DNA from: JAAFKA01 sp044348925
GTDB taxonomy: Bacteria > Bacteroidota > Bacteroidia > Cytophagales > Thermoflexibacteraceae
DNA length: 25,415 bases
Direction: 5' to 3'
Assembly (NCBI GenBank): GCA_044348925.1
Contig: JBIKRY010000020.1
Span: 1 to 25,415 of the forward strand
Under the pieces are notes generated by a model. It ran no database searches. It was given only the letters and a program-made list of their open reading frames with translations, and was not told the DNA's origin. This document shows positions 1 through 8,667 of the stretch, piece after piece. Position numbers and translations under genes: made by a program. Each line of letters begins with the position of its first letter. Within the stretch, counting starts at the first letter, position 1.

Positions 1-56
1 TAAATTCACAAATTTTGAGAAATAATTACTATTTTTCTTTCAATTTAGCCGACTCA

Positions 57-97
57 TTCGCCTAAAGGCGAATATACGGTATCCGTAGTTCACGTTA
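57..97 (+). repeat. Dispersed palindromic repeat, copy R1
   Basis: A hairpin (TTCGCC, loop TAAA, GGCGAA) is followed by AATATAC and then by ATCCGTAGTTCACGTTA at 81-97. The last part recurs exactly at 10248-10264 (plus) and 9952-9968 (minus). The hairpin plus ATATAC part resembles 9925-9945 (minus) and 14888-14908. The stem keeps pairing although its bases differ between copies (C-G here, T-A elsewhere). It lies just beyond the terminator of the autokinase gene. No coding function is seen. Similarity is direct from the sequence; mobility is inferred. Confidence 0.7.
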
Positions 98-105
98 AAA
101 TATTA

Positions 106-144
106 AAAATTTCTTGCATTAATGATTTTAATGCAAGAAATTTT
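106..144 (-). terminator. Rho-independent terminator of the autokinase operon
   Basis: A perfect 15-bp stem (106-120 with 130-144) encloses a 9-base loop. Read on the minus strand it starts 3 bases after the stop codon of the autokinase gene and is followed by a T-rich run (TTTTTAATATTTT). This is the expected end of the minus-strand polysaccharide transcript. Confidence 0.85.
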
Positions 145-147
145 GGT

Positions 148-2553
148 TTATTTTTTAGTTTTCCAAAGTTTTTTATTTATTTTTTGAAACCAATTTAGAG
201 TTTGTTCTTCTTCATAGTATCCATATCCGTACCCATAGCCGTACCCATAGCCTTGCGAGGATACTTTTACATCATTGAGTAAAAATCCAATATTTGCCAC
301 TTTATTATCTTCATACATTTCTTGCAGACGAGATATATACATAAATGGCGTATAATTTTGTTTTACGACATACAAAGTTACATCTACATAAGACATAAGA
401 TTCATTGCATCACTTACTAAACCAATTGGTGCAGAATCTATTACAATATAATCATATTTTTCTTTCATGTCTTGCATCATCTCTCCAAATACACTTCTTG
501 CAAGAAGTTCGGCAGGATTTGGAGGCAAAGTTCCAGGTGGAATAAAGTCTAATGTTTCTACAGGGCTTTTCTGTATAACTTGTTCTATTGTAGAAGCACC
601 AATTAATAAAGAACTCAAACCATTTGGATAATCTGAAATATTAATATCTCCAAGATAAAATTTTGGTTTTCTTAAGTCTGTTACAATCAGTAATGTTTTT
701 TTGCCCATCGATGCTAATACTAAAGCAAAACTTGCTGAACAAAAAGATTTGCCTTCTCCACTGATGGAGGAGGTAAATAGAAAAGTAGTATTTTTTGCTT
801 GAATATTAGTAAAGAAAGTTAAGTTAGCACGCAAAGAACGGAAAGACTCTGATATTCTTGATTTAGGTCTTTCGATGATAGTCATTGGTGTAGCTTTTGT
901 TGCTGTATGGTGTGGAATAATCCCAAAAATTGGAATATTACTCAATCTTTCCAAATCTTCTTGGCTTCTCAATACACTTTGTAAATATTCATTTAAGAAA
1001 ATAATTCCCAAAGGAATCGCCAATCCTAAAAAAAGTGCCATGATGTAATTATTTCGTTTTTTGGGTGCAATAGGAATACCATTACAAACTGCAGGCTCAA
1101 TAATTTTAGCATCTTCGGTAGCCGATGCCCTTGCAATTTCTGCCTCTAATCTTTTTTCTAACAGTAATAAGTAAATATTTTCATTCAAATTGAAAAGGCG
1201 TTTTATATTTACCATTTCTCGTTCTGCCTTTGGAATAGTGCTAATACGACTTTCGATGTCCGCCATTCTATTATCTGCATTCTGCACAGTTATTTTGTTG
1301 CTTTCTCGCAAGTTTTGGATACTTTCTAAGATAGCAGTTCTTAATTGTTCTATTTGTGCATTAATTTCTTTTAAGGCTGGATTTTTACTTGCACCTCCAT
1401 TCAAATAGATATTTTTTTCTATTTGTAATTCTATTAGTTTTTGTATATTTCCTTCAATATTGCCCATCATATCCATTTTCACAACCGAAGGCACTACTAA
1501 TTTTTCTTTTTGAATATCTTTATTGGCTTTTAAGTAATCTTCGAGATATAACAAATATCTATCTACCAATAAAAGTCCATTTTTTTCTTCAGCAATATCA
1601 AAAAGTTGCCCATAAAATTGACTTGCAGGATTAGCAGCTTCTGAAGTTTTTGTACGAACTTTAAAAGCCTCTAAAGTACCTTCTACACGAACTAAAGAAT
1701 CTGTAATATACTCTAATTGTTTATTGATAAAATTAATAGTTTTAGTAGCCTCTCTTGTTTTATCATCTAAGCCATATCTTACATATTCTGCCATAAATTG
1801 GTTAAGAAAATCTGTTTCTCTGCTTGGAATTTGTGTGGTAATTGTTAGGTTAATAATAGAGGCATCTTTTGATTGTTGCCTAATTTCTATCATAGACCTA
1901 AAAAATGCAGCCAAAGATTCTGCAGTATGAATTGTAAAATAATATTTTTTACCTTTTACCTCCTGCCAATTGTATTGCTTGGTTGCTAAAATAAAAGGGG
2001 TTTTATGGATAGTAAGTGTATCATTGGTAGGATATACACCTACTTGTTCTGGAATACCCGTCAAATCATTATCTTTATAGAGGGTAATTTGCTTTTCATT
2101 CATAAATTCTAACGAGTATGACTCATATACTTGTATAGAATCTGTTAGTATTTTTACTTCAAATGGGAGGTTTTGGTATAATGGTATTGGATAAAACTGC
2201 CCTTCCATGGCATATAAAACTTTTAGTTTCATACGGCTAATGATAGTTTTAATGAATGGGGAAGATTGCATTTGTGCTATTTCATTAGAGAGTTTCTTGC
2301 CACTACCCAACATTTCTGAGCCGTACAACAACTGTCCAACAGATGCAGCACTTCCTTGTCCTTTACTTTCTTGTGCCTTGATAAGTAAGGACGAAGTAAC
2401 GGTATAGATGGGTACAGTCTTTGCCGTAATATACCAAGCTAATGCTATAGAAATGCATAAAGATGCTACAAAAACATATTTATATACAAGTAATTTTTGA
2501 ACTATTTTACGTATATCAATCGAAAAATCTAAGTCTTTTGATGTTTTGCTCAC
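148..2553 (-). CDS. Wzc-like polysaccharide co-polymerase / tyrosine autokinase
   Basis: This 801-residue inner-membrane protein controls export and chain length of an exo- or capsular polysaccharide. It has an N-terminal Wzz region with a membrane span near residues 24-45, a long periplasmic coiled-coil/GNVR part, and a second span near 503-525. A cytoplasmic BY-kinase domain follows. Its Walker A motif SSISGEGKSF lies near 596-605, the Walker A' motif is TDLRKPK, and the Walker B motif VIDSAPIG lies near 702-710. The tail near 768-780 is a run of Gly-Tyr pairs, the usual autophosphorylation cluster, here coded by short tandem repeats. It is the last gene of a minus-strand set, 190 bp after the Wza-like gene. 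I see no CAAAnnTA (-7 box on the minus strand) in that gap, so it is probably co-transcribed. No tyrosine phosphatase partner is in the window. The family assignment is firm; the polysaccharide is unknown. Confidence 0.95.
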   Translation of the reverse strand: MSKTSKDLDFSIDIRKIVQKLLVYKYVFVASLCISIALAWYITAKTVPIYTVTSSLLIKAQESKGQGSAASVGQLLYGSEMLGSGKKLSNEIAQMQSSPFIKTIISRMKLKVLYAMEGQFYPIPLYQNLPFEVKILTDSIQVYESYSLEFMNEKQITLYKDNDLTGIPEQVGVYPTNDTLTIHKTPFILATKQYNWQEVKGKKYYFTIHTAESLAAFFRSMIEIRQQSKDASIINLTITTQIPSRETDFLNQFMAEYVRYGLDDKTREATKTINFINKQLEYITDSLVRVEGTLEAFKVRTKTSEAANPASQFYGQLFDIAEEKNGLLLVDRYLLYLEDYLKANKDIQKEKLVVPSVVKMDMMGNIEGNIQKLIELQIEKNIYLNGGASKNPALKEINAQIEQLRTAILESIQNLRESNKITVQNADNRMADIESRISTIPKAEREMVNIKRLFNLNENIYLLLLEKRLEAEIARASATEDAKIIEPAVCNGIPIAPKKRNNYIMALFLGLAIPLGIIFLNEYLQSVLRSQEDLERLSNIPIFGIIPHHTATKATPMTIIERPKSRISESFRSLRANLTFFTNIQAKNTTFLFTSSISGEGKSFCSASFALVLASMGKKTLLIVTDLRKPKFYLGDINISDYPNGLSSLLIGASTIEQVIQKSPVETLDFIPPGTLPPNPAELLARSVFGEMMQDMKEKYDYIVIDSAPIGLVSDAMNLMSYVDVTLYVVKQNYTPFMYISRLQEMYEDNKVANIGFLLNDVKVSSQGYGYGYGYGYGYYEEEQTLNWFQKINKKLWKTKK
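219..252 (-). repeat. 12-bp tandem repeat coding the Gly-Tyr tail
   Basis: Two 12-bp units (219-230 and 231-242) and a partial third (243-252), consensus ACCCATAGCCGT on the plus strand, encode alternating Gly-Tyr in the tail of the autokinase. A unit change would add or remove two tyrosines without a frameshift. Confidence 0.75.
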
Positions 2554-2629
2554 TGTATTTGATGATTATAAATTTAAAATACCATTAATAAAAATATAGA
2601 TTGGTGGTATTTGTTAAAATTTTTGTGTA

Positions 2630-2694
2630 ATCTTACATATTTTATAAGATAGTAAGATAATATTGCCTAATAATTTTGCTCTTTTGTAAGATAA
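2630..2694. repeat. GTAAGATAA repeats between the Wza- and Wzc-like genes
   Basis: GTAAGATAA occurs at 2652-2660 and 2686-2694 (34 bp apart), and the inverse ATCTTAC at 2630-2636 can pair with the first copy. The gap of 190 bp (2554-2743) holds no gene and no clear promoter. A regulatory site or RNA hairpin tuning the downstream kinase gene is possible but only inferred. Confidence 0.4.
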
Positions 2695-2743
2695 AGAGGA
2701 CACAAGTAAATATGACAAATTAATAGATTGTACTATAATTATA

Positions 2744-3535
2744 TTATCTTTTTAAGATGATAAAAATATTTATAATAAAAAAGACAGTACTGAGTATGCC
2801 TGTTCCAACATTAAGTGCAGTAAGATTTTGTGTTGCTACTTTTACTCTTGCAGGTTCTACATAAATCATATCACCTGGTTTGAGATAGAAAACTTCTGAT
2901 TTAAAAACATCAGCACTATTCATATCTACAAAATAGGTAGTTGCTTGACCTTGTACAATTCGAATAATTCTTATTTTTTGTTGATTAGCACTAAGTTGTA
3001 AATCACCAGCTAAGGCAAGTGCTTCGTATAAATTAATGCTGGTGGTATTGACTTGAATTCGCCCAGGTTTATTAACATCTCCTAAAATAGTAATATAGAA
3101 ACTTAATATTTTTACTTTAATAATAGGATTATTAATATATTCTGTTGTCTTTTTTAGGATAGTTTCTTGGGCTTCTTCCAAAGTCATACCTTCTACATTT
3201 ATTAAGCCCACAATAGGTAAATTTACATTTCCATTTGCATCTACAGTATAACCATTTTGCATAGCATCTGCACTACTTGTAGTGTTTTTACTAATATTAT
3301 CACCGATACTATTAATATTACCTTTGGAAAAGGTGCTGATATCAATGCCTAAAATGTCGCCTTTTGCAATCTTATAGATATAAGTAGGAACAGTGATTAC
3401 TTCTTTGTTCGCATTTGTGGGTTTGTTTTGCATATATACTATTCGTTTGTATGGTATGCACGAGGATAGTAAATATGTAAAAAGTACAAAAAGGAAAAGA
3501 TTATAAGAGATTTTATGGTAATAATTTACATTCAT
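2744..3535 (-). CDS. Wza-like polysaccharide export lipoprotein
   Basis: This 263-residue outer-membrane export protein has a hydrophobic signal ending in the lipobox LLSSC, with lipidated Cys26. A polysaccharide export (Poly_export) domain begins near YKIAKGDILGI and includes GNVNLPIVG. An SLBB-like beta-grasp part (ITILGDVNKPGRIQV) follows, then a C-terminal hydrophobic segment that may be a membrane span. It would form the outer-membrane exit channel working with the Wzc-like kinase encoded just downstream. The upstream glycosyltransferase gene ends 11 bp before its start, which supports one transcript. Bacteroidota members are typically this short compared with E. coli Wza. The family is secure; the exact substrate is not known. 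Confidence 0.92.
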   Translation of the reverse strand: MNVNYYHKISYNLFLFVLFTYLLSSCIPYKRIVYMQNKPTNANKEVITVPTYIYKIAKGDILGIDISTFSKGNINSIGDNISKNTTSSADAMQNGYTVDANGNVNLPIVGLINVEGMTLEEAQETILKKTTEYINNPIIKVKILSFYITILGDVNKPGRIQVNTTSINLYEALALAGDLQLSANQQKIRIIRIVQGQATTYFVDMNSADVFKSEVFYLKPGDMIYVEPARVKVATQNLTALNVGTGILSTVFFIINIFIILKR

Positions 3536-3546
3536 AATTTAATAAG

Positions 3547-4338
3547 TTATATAGCAACGAAATCTTTATGTTTATGGGTTTCGATGGGTGGTTTTCTTAA
3601 ATATTGTACCAATTTGGAAAAAGGTTTGGCATATAAGGTATAGAAATATGGTTTTAGGTTATTAATTCGCCATGCCAAACGGTCTTCCATATTTGCACGC
3701 CATCTACTTAATAAAGACGCATTGCTAATGCCACCAATACGCATTTTAACGGTTATTTCAGGAATATAGGCAGTAGTAACTTGATGTCTGTGTAATAAAC
3801 GAAGCATTAATTCATAATCTGCTGAAATTCGCATTTCTGTATTAAAGCAACCATATCTGTTATAAACTTCTTTTTTTACAAAAAAAGTAGGGTGTGGTGG
3901 CATCCAACCAGAAAGAAAAGCATTCTCTTGATAGCTATCTGCTTGCCAATATCGCACAACTTTGTTGGTATCTCTGGTATCTACATACAATAAATCACTG
4001 TAGGCGGTATCACAATCTTGAGTTTGGAAAGTTTCGACAATGCGACTAATTACATGGTCATTGGCATACATATCATCTGCATGCAACAAACCAATAATAT
4101 CTCCTTGAGCATAACGAACCCCTTTGTTCAGAGCATCATAAATGCCTTTGTCAGATTCGCTAATGACATCAGCCAAATATTGTCTATATTTATTGATAAT
4201 ATCTAAAGTACCATCAGTAGAGCCTCCATCGATGATAATATATTCTACGTCTTTGTAATCTTGAGAGATAACAGAACGAATAGCGTCTTCTATGAAATTT
4301 ACGCCATTATAAACGACTGTAATTATTGATACTTTCAT
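3547..4338 (-). CDS. GT2-family (GT-A) glycosyltransferase
   Basis: This 263-residue cytoplasmic glycosyltransferase of the WcaA type has an N-terminal GT-A fold. The beta strand KVSIITVVYNG is followed by the nucleotide-sugar loop DGGSTDGT at 37-44, SDKGIYDALNKG at 62-73 and the metal-binding HADD at 86-89. Later come the acceptor-side motif GWMPPHPTFF and ISADYELMLRL. It would add a sugar to a lipid-linked or polymer precursor for export by the Wza/Wzc pair encoded downstream. It is the first gene of the set, with a probable promoter about 40 bp upstream. No flippase (Wzx), polymerase (Wzy) or initiating transferase is in the window, so the rest of the pathway lies elsewhere. The donor sugar cannot be told. 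Confidence 0.93.
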   Translation of the reverse strand: MKVSIITVVYNGVNFIEDAIRSVISQDYKDVEYIIIDGGSTDGTLDIINKYRQYLADVISESDKGIYDALNKGVRYAQGDIIGLLHADDMYANDHVISRIVETFQTQDCDTAYSDLLYVDTRDTNKVVRYWQADSYQENAFLSGWMPPHPTFFVKKEVYNRYGCFNTEMRISADYELMLRLLHRHQVTTAYIPEITVKMRIGGISNASLLSRWRANMEDRLAWRINNLKPYFYTLYAKPFSKLVQYLRKPPIETHKHKDFVAI

Positions 4339-4379
4339 GAAATTTTTTCTTTACACCAACATAATTCCAATACGAGTCG

Positions 4380-4387
4380 CAAATATA
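4380..4387 (-). promoter_or_regulatory. Promoter -7 box of the polysaccharide operon
   Basis: On the minus strand this reads TATATTTG, matching the Bacteroidota sigma-A -7 consensus TAnnTTTG. It lies about 42 bp upstream of the glycosyltransferase start. A matching -33 TTTG at 19 bp is not clear, so support is moderate. The 176-bp gap at 4339-4514 is shared with the divergent sensor gene. Confidence 0.5.
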
Positions 4388-4458
4388 TAAAAAAATTGTA
4401 ATTCTACATTCGTATTTTTTTTATTTCTTTTAAATATTCTTAGTGAGTGGCTTTTTTA

Positions 4459-4488
4459 TTTGACTTTAATTGCTTATACTTACCAACT
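4459..4488 (+). promoter_or_regulatory. Possible promoter of the sensor-phosphatase gene
   Basis: TTTG at 4459-4462, an 18-base spacer and TACCAACT at 4481-4488 resemble TTTG-N18-TACCTTTG, which is seen in full at 15696-15725. The -7 half is weak. It would give a leader of about 20-25 nt before the ATG at 4515. Confidence 0.35.
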
Positions 4489-4514
4489 TATATATGTCTA
4501 TCGAGTCAATTGCC

Positions 4515-7500
4515 ATGAAAAAACTACTTCTTCTTATAATATTATTAATATACAACTTAAATTATCATACACTTGCTCAATCTAATGTAAAATTTGAAAG
4601 ATATACTATCGAAAATGGCTTGTCGAGCAACCAAATATTTCAAGTATATCAAGACAGCAAGGGGTTTATTTGGATAGCCACCAGAGATGGACTCAATCGT
4701 TATGATGGCTATTATTTTCAAAATTTTAAAAATATTCCACAAGATAGCACTTCTATTGCCCATAATGCTATACAGGCTTTGTGTGAAGATAGCGAAGGAA
4801 TTTTGTGGATTGGGACAGGAAATGGATTAAGTTATTATAACAGTACACAGCAGAACTTTAAAAATATTATCTTAGACAACAAAAATAAGGATAAATATAT
4901 TAATGTGAGTTTTATTTATGAAGACAAAGCAAAAAATCTATGGATAGCTACTAATGGAGCAGGTTTGGCTTGTTACAACAAAAAAAATAATCAATTTAGC
5001 TTTTTTGTGCCAATTCCAAACGACAAAAATAGCATATCGAGCAACTACATCAAGGCAATTACTGAAGACAAAAATGGTACTCTTTGGATAGCAACCGACA
5101 ACGGTATTTGCACTTTACAAGAGAAAGACAAAAAAACAGGTTTTTTTACCACCTATAGTAGTATTCCAAACAATCCAAACTCTATTCCCAGTAAATATGT
5201 AAAAGGCATAGCAATAGACGAAGAAGAAACAATTTGGATAGGCTCTGATGGTGGAGTTTCTAAATTGACACATACAAATAAAGAGATAGGCAAATTCCAA
5301 ACTTTTACAAATAATCCTACGAATCCAAATTCTTTAGGCAGTAATTATGTCAAAAGTGTCTATATGGACAAAAAAGGGAATCTATGGATATGTGCAGACG
5401 CAGGGGTAGCAAGACTTAAAAAAGAAAACAAAAATATAGGTTTTTTTGATAATTTTAGGCATAATTCTGCAGATTTATCTTCTATTAGTTCCAGCTATAG
5501 CAAAAATGTATTTGAAGACCGTAGTGGGCAGATTTGGGTGGCAACAGACGGAGGAGTAAATAAGTTTGACCCACAAAGAGAAAGATTTGAACTTTACCAG
5601 CACAACCCAATACAAATATCTTTGCCAAATAATACCATTCGGTCTATTACACAAGCCAAAGACCAAACTATTTGGATAGGTTCTGAAAATGGATTAATTC
5701 GATGGAAAGACAACATATTTAGCACATTTACCTATAATCCAAACCAAAAAAATAGCTTAGTTAATAATTATATTAATTATGTATTGGAAACCAAAAATGG
5801 AGAGTTTTGGATAGGGACAGACGGTGGCATATCTGTATTACAAAAAGACCAAAAGACATTTACAAATTTTACACACGACCCAAACAATAACACAAGTATT
5901 ATTAGAAATACAATTAATTGCATTTTTGAAGATAATAATGAAAATCTTTGGTTTGCAACTTGGGAGGGGATTGCAAAATTAAACAGAGAAAATAGAAAAA
6001 AGGGGATATTTACCAATTTCCCACAAGAAAGCTACAGTAGTACAGGTAACGGACAAGTACAACATATTATACAAGACAAAGAAGGTATTATTTGGTTAGC
6101 AACTAAACATGGTTTGGTAAGATACATAGAAAAAAACAATACATTTATAGCTTATACGCATAGCAATAAGGATTCTTTGAGTATTAGTAGCAACGAAGCT
6201 AATATTTTGCAGGAAATAAACGGGAAAGGGCTTTGGATAGGAACATTGGGAGGCGGATTGAATTATTTTGATAAAGCAAGCCAAAAATTTGTACATTTTA
6301 CCGAAGATGATGGACTGATTAGCAATTTTATTACAGGAATTTTGGTAGATGAGGAGAACAACTTGTGGTTGAGTTCCCACAAAGGTTTAACAAAATTTAC
6401 ACCACCAAAAAATATTTTTGATAGCAAAGACAAAGGAATTATCAAAAATTTTACGGAAAAAGATGGACTACAAGGCAATGAATTTCATTTGCACGCATTC
6501 TGTAAAACAGCAAATGGAAAATTTTATTTTGGTGGAAATCATGGCATTAGTGCATTTTTTCCAAAAAACATCAAAAATGAAAATCAAGTATTGCCTGTCT
6601 ATATTACAGATTTCAAATTGTTTAATAAATCTGTAAAAGTGGGCATTGGAAGTAGTTATTTGCTCCAAAAAAGCATTACAGAAACTAAAGAATTAAATTT
6701 ATCGTACTTGGATAATTTTTTCTCCTTTGATTTTACGGCATTAAATTATAGAAATACCGAAAAAAATATATATGCCTATAAAATGGAAGGATTTGATAAA
6801 GATTGGATTTATGTTACTGCGGATAAAAGATTTGCAACTTATACCAATCTTTCGCCTAAAGAGTATGTTTTTAGAGTAAAAGCTGCAAATAGTTTAGGAG
6901 TTTGGAATGAAGATGGAATTAGCTTAAAAATTAAAATAAAACCACCAATTTGGGAAACTACTTGGTTTAGATTGTTAGTAGTAGCCCTAATTTTGGGTGC
7001 AGTGGTGGCTCTGTACAGATATAGAGTGAGTCAAATTGAAAAACAAAAAAAAGAATTGGAAAAACAGGTACAAATCCGAACAGCCGAAGTAGTTCGCCAA
7101 AAAGAAGAAATTTCGGGGCAAAATCAACGGTTAGAAGAACAAAAGCAAGAAATATTAACACAAAACGAGGAATTAACACAGCAACAAGAAGAAATTATGT
7201 CGCAAAGAGATAATATCGAAGCCAAAAATGTAGTGTTATTGCAACAAAAATTAGAACTCGAAAAATCTTACCAAAGTATTAGCACACTTAGCGAAATAGG
7301 GCAAAAAATTACCTCTTCGCTTAATTTAGATAATTTAATTGCAACTGTCTATGAAAATGTAAATTCCTTGATGTATGCTTCTGGTTTTGGAATAGGAATT
7401 TTTGACGAAAAAAAGCAAGTAGTTAGTTTTTCTGGTTTTATAGAACGAAATGAAGTATTGCCTTATCACGAATACAAAATAACAGAGAAAGAGAATTTAA

Positions 7501-8570
7501 CTATTTTTTGTATCGCAACCCAAACAGAGATTTTAATCAATGACCTTGCAAAAGAAATTTATAATTATTTACCCGATTTTAGCAAAGATTTGACCGTAGA
7601 TTATGGAGATATTCCAGAATCATTGATTTATTTGCCTCTACTGCTCGACAATAAAGTAACAGGCGTAATTACAGTACAAAGTTTTCAAAAAAATGCTTAC
7701 CAAACAAATCACGTTGCTATTTTACGTACTTTAGCATCTTATATTGCTATTGCTTTAGATAATGCTAAAGCATACGAAGAAATTGCAAAAACACAAGAAA
7801 AATTAGCCGCCCAAAATACTAAAGTAATGGATAGTATCCGATATGGCGAAACTATCCAAAAAGCTATGTTGCCACAACAAAAAGAATTTCAAGAGCATTG
7901 GCAAGATTCGTTTATTATTTACAAACCAAAAGATGTAGTTTCGGGAGATTTTTATTGGTTTAGCAAAGTGATAGATAGCAAATTTTTGGCGATTGTAGAT
8001 TGTACAGGGCATGGGGTTCCAGGGGCTTTTATGTCTATGATTGGTATGTCGTTGTTACACGAAGCTATTAATCAGCAACAAATTCACGCACCAATGAAAG
8101 TTTTAGAATATTTGCATCACGAAATTAGGTCAGCTTTGAAACAAGATGAAACAACTAATCGGGACGGAATGGATATTTGTTTATGCAAAGTTACAGCACT
8201 AAACCAACAATTTAGAATAACTTTTGGAAGTGCCAAAAGACCTTTATTTTATACCGAAAACGGAGAATTGAAAGAGTTGAGAGGTAGTCGCAAAAATATT
8301 GGTGGACGTAGTAAAGAGGAATCTCATTTTGAAGAAATCGAAATTATACTTACAAAAGGCGAAATGTTGTATCTTTCTACAGACGGTTTTGCAGACCAAT
8401 CCAATATGCAACGAGATAAATTTAGCGTAGTAAATCTCAAAAATATGTTTCAACAATATGCCAAAGAAAATTGCCAAACACAGCAAAAACTATTCACACA
8501 GGCATTACAAGAACACCAACAAAGTGCAGAACAACGTGATGATATTACTTTGATTGGCGTAAGATTATAA
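4515..8570 (+). CDS. Reg_prop/Y_Y_Y sensor with GAF and SpoIIE phosphatase output
   Basis: This 1351-residue membrane sensor uses the ATG at 4515, which gives a clean signal peptide (MKKLLLLIILLI...TLAQ); in-frame starts at 4470 and 4494 are less likely. About 14 periplasmic propeller repeats of the form W-I-(A/G)-T-x-x-G fill residues 27 to about 700, enough for two seven-bladed propellers, and a Y_Y_Y domain ends near 812. One membrane span (about 817-836) leads to a Gln/Glu-rich coiled coil (about 837-925), a GAF domain (about 922-1085) and a PP2C/SpoIIE phosphatase (about 1118-1350). The likely metal-binding acids are Asp1145 (SGDFYWF), Asp1162 (DCTGHGVPGAF), Asp1290 (DGFADQ) and Asp1342 (DDITLI). 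Most Reg_prop/Y_Y_Y sensors end in a histidine kinase or HTH; this one should dephosphorylate Ser/Thr on a partner such as an anti-sigma antagonist. No such partner is encoded nearby. The ligand is unknown; related sensors often sense polysaccharide pieces. Confidence 0.93.
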   Translation: MKKLLLLIILLIYNLNYHTLAQSNVKFERYTIENGLSSNQIFQVYQDSKGFIWIATRDGLNRYDGYYFQNFKNIPQDSTSIAHNAIQALCEDSEGILWIGTGNGLSYYNSTQQNFKNIILDNKNKDKYINVSFIYEDKAKNLWIATNGAGLACYNKKNNQFSFFVPIPNDKNSISSNYIKAITEDKNGTLWIATDNGICTLQEKDKKTGFFTTYSSIPNNPNSIPSKYVKGIAIDEEETIWIGSDGGVSKLTHTNKEIGKFQTFTNNPTNPNSLGSNYVKSVYMDKKGNLWICADAGVARLKKENKNIGFFDNFRHNSADLSSISSSYSKNVFEDRSGQIWVATDGGVNKFDPQRERFELYQHNPIQISLPNNTIRSITQAKDQTIWIGSENGLIRWKDNIFSTFTYNPNQKNSLVNNYINYVLETKNGEFWIGTDGGISVLQKDQKTFTNFTHDPNNNTSIIRNTINCIFEDNNENLWFATWEGIAKLNRENRKKGIFTNFPQESYSSTGNGQVQHIIQDKEGIIWLATKHGLVRYIEKNNTFIAYTHSNKDSLSISSNEANILQEINGKGLWIGTLGGGLNYFDKASQKFVHFTEDDGLISNFITGILVDEENNLWLSSHKGLTKFTPPKNIFDSKDKGIIKNFTEKDGLQGNEFHLHAFCKTANGKFYFGGNHGISAFFPKNIKNENQVLPVYITDFKLFNKSVKVGIGSSYLLQKSITETKELNLSYLDNFFSFDFTALNYRNTEKNIYAYKMEGFDKDWIYVTADKRFATYTNLSPKEYVFRVKAANSLGVWNEDGISLKIKIKPPIWETTWFRLLVVALILGAVVALYRYRVSQIEKQKKELEKQVQIRTAEVVRQKEEISGQNQRLEEQKQEILTQNEELTQQQEEIMSQRDNIEAKNVVLLQQKLELEKSYQSISTLSEIGQKITSSLNLDNLIATVYENVNSLMYASGFGIGIFDEKKQVVSFSGFIERNEVLPYHEYKITEKENLTIFCIATQTEILINDLAKEIYNYLPDFSKDLTVDYGDIPESLIYLPLLLDNKVTGVITVQSFQKNAYQTNHVAILRTLASYIAIALDNAKAYEEIAKTQEKLAAQNTKVMDSIRYGETIQKAMLPQQKEFQEHWQDSFIIYKPKDVVSGDFYWFSKVIDSKFLAIVDCTGHGVPGAFMSMIGMSLLHEAINQQQIHAPMKVLEYLHHEIRSALKQDETTNRDGMDICLCKVTALNQQFRITFGSAKRPLFYTENGELKELRGSRKNIGGRSKEESHFEEIEIILTKGEMLYLSTDGFADQSNMQRDKFSVVNLKNMFQQYAKENCQTQQKLFTQALQEHQQSAEQRDDITLIGVRL

Positions 8571-8667
8571 AATATGATTTAGAATTAGCTTTTTTACTAG
8601 GTAGCTGGAGTTATGCAGCACTATACAAATTAGATTACTTACAAAATTATTCTATCAATCTCTATTT

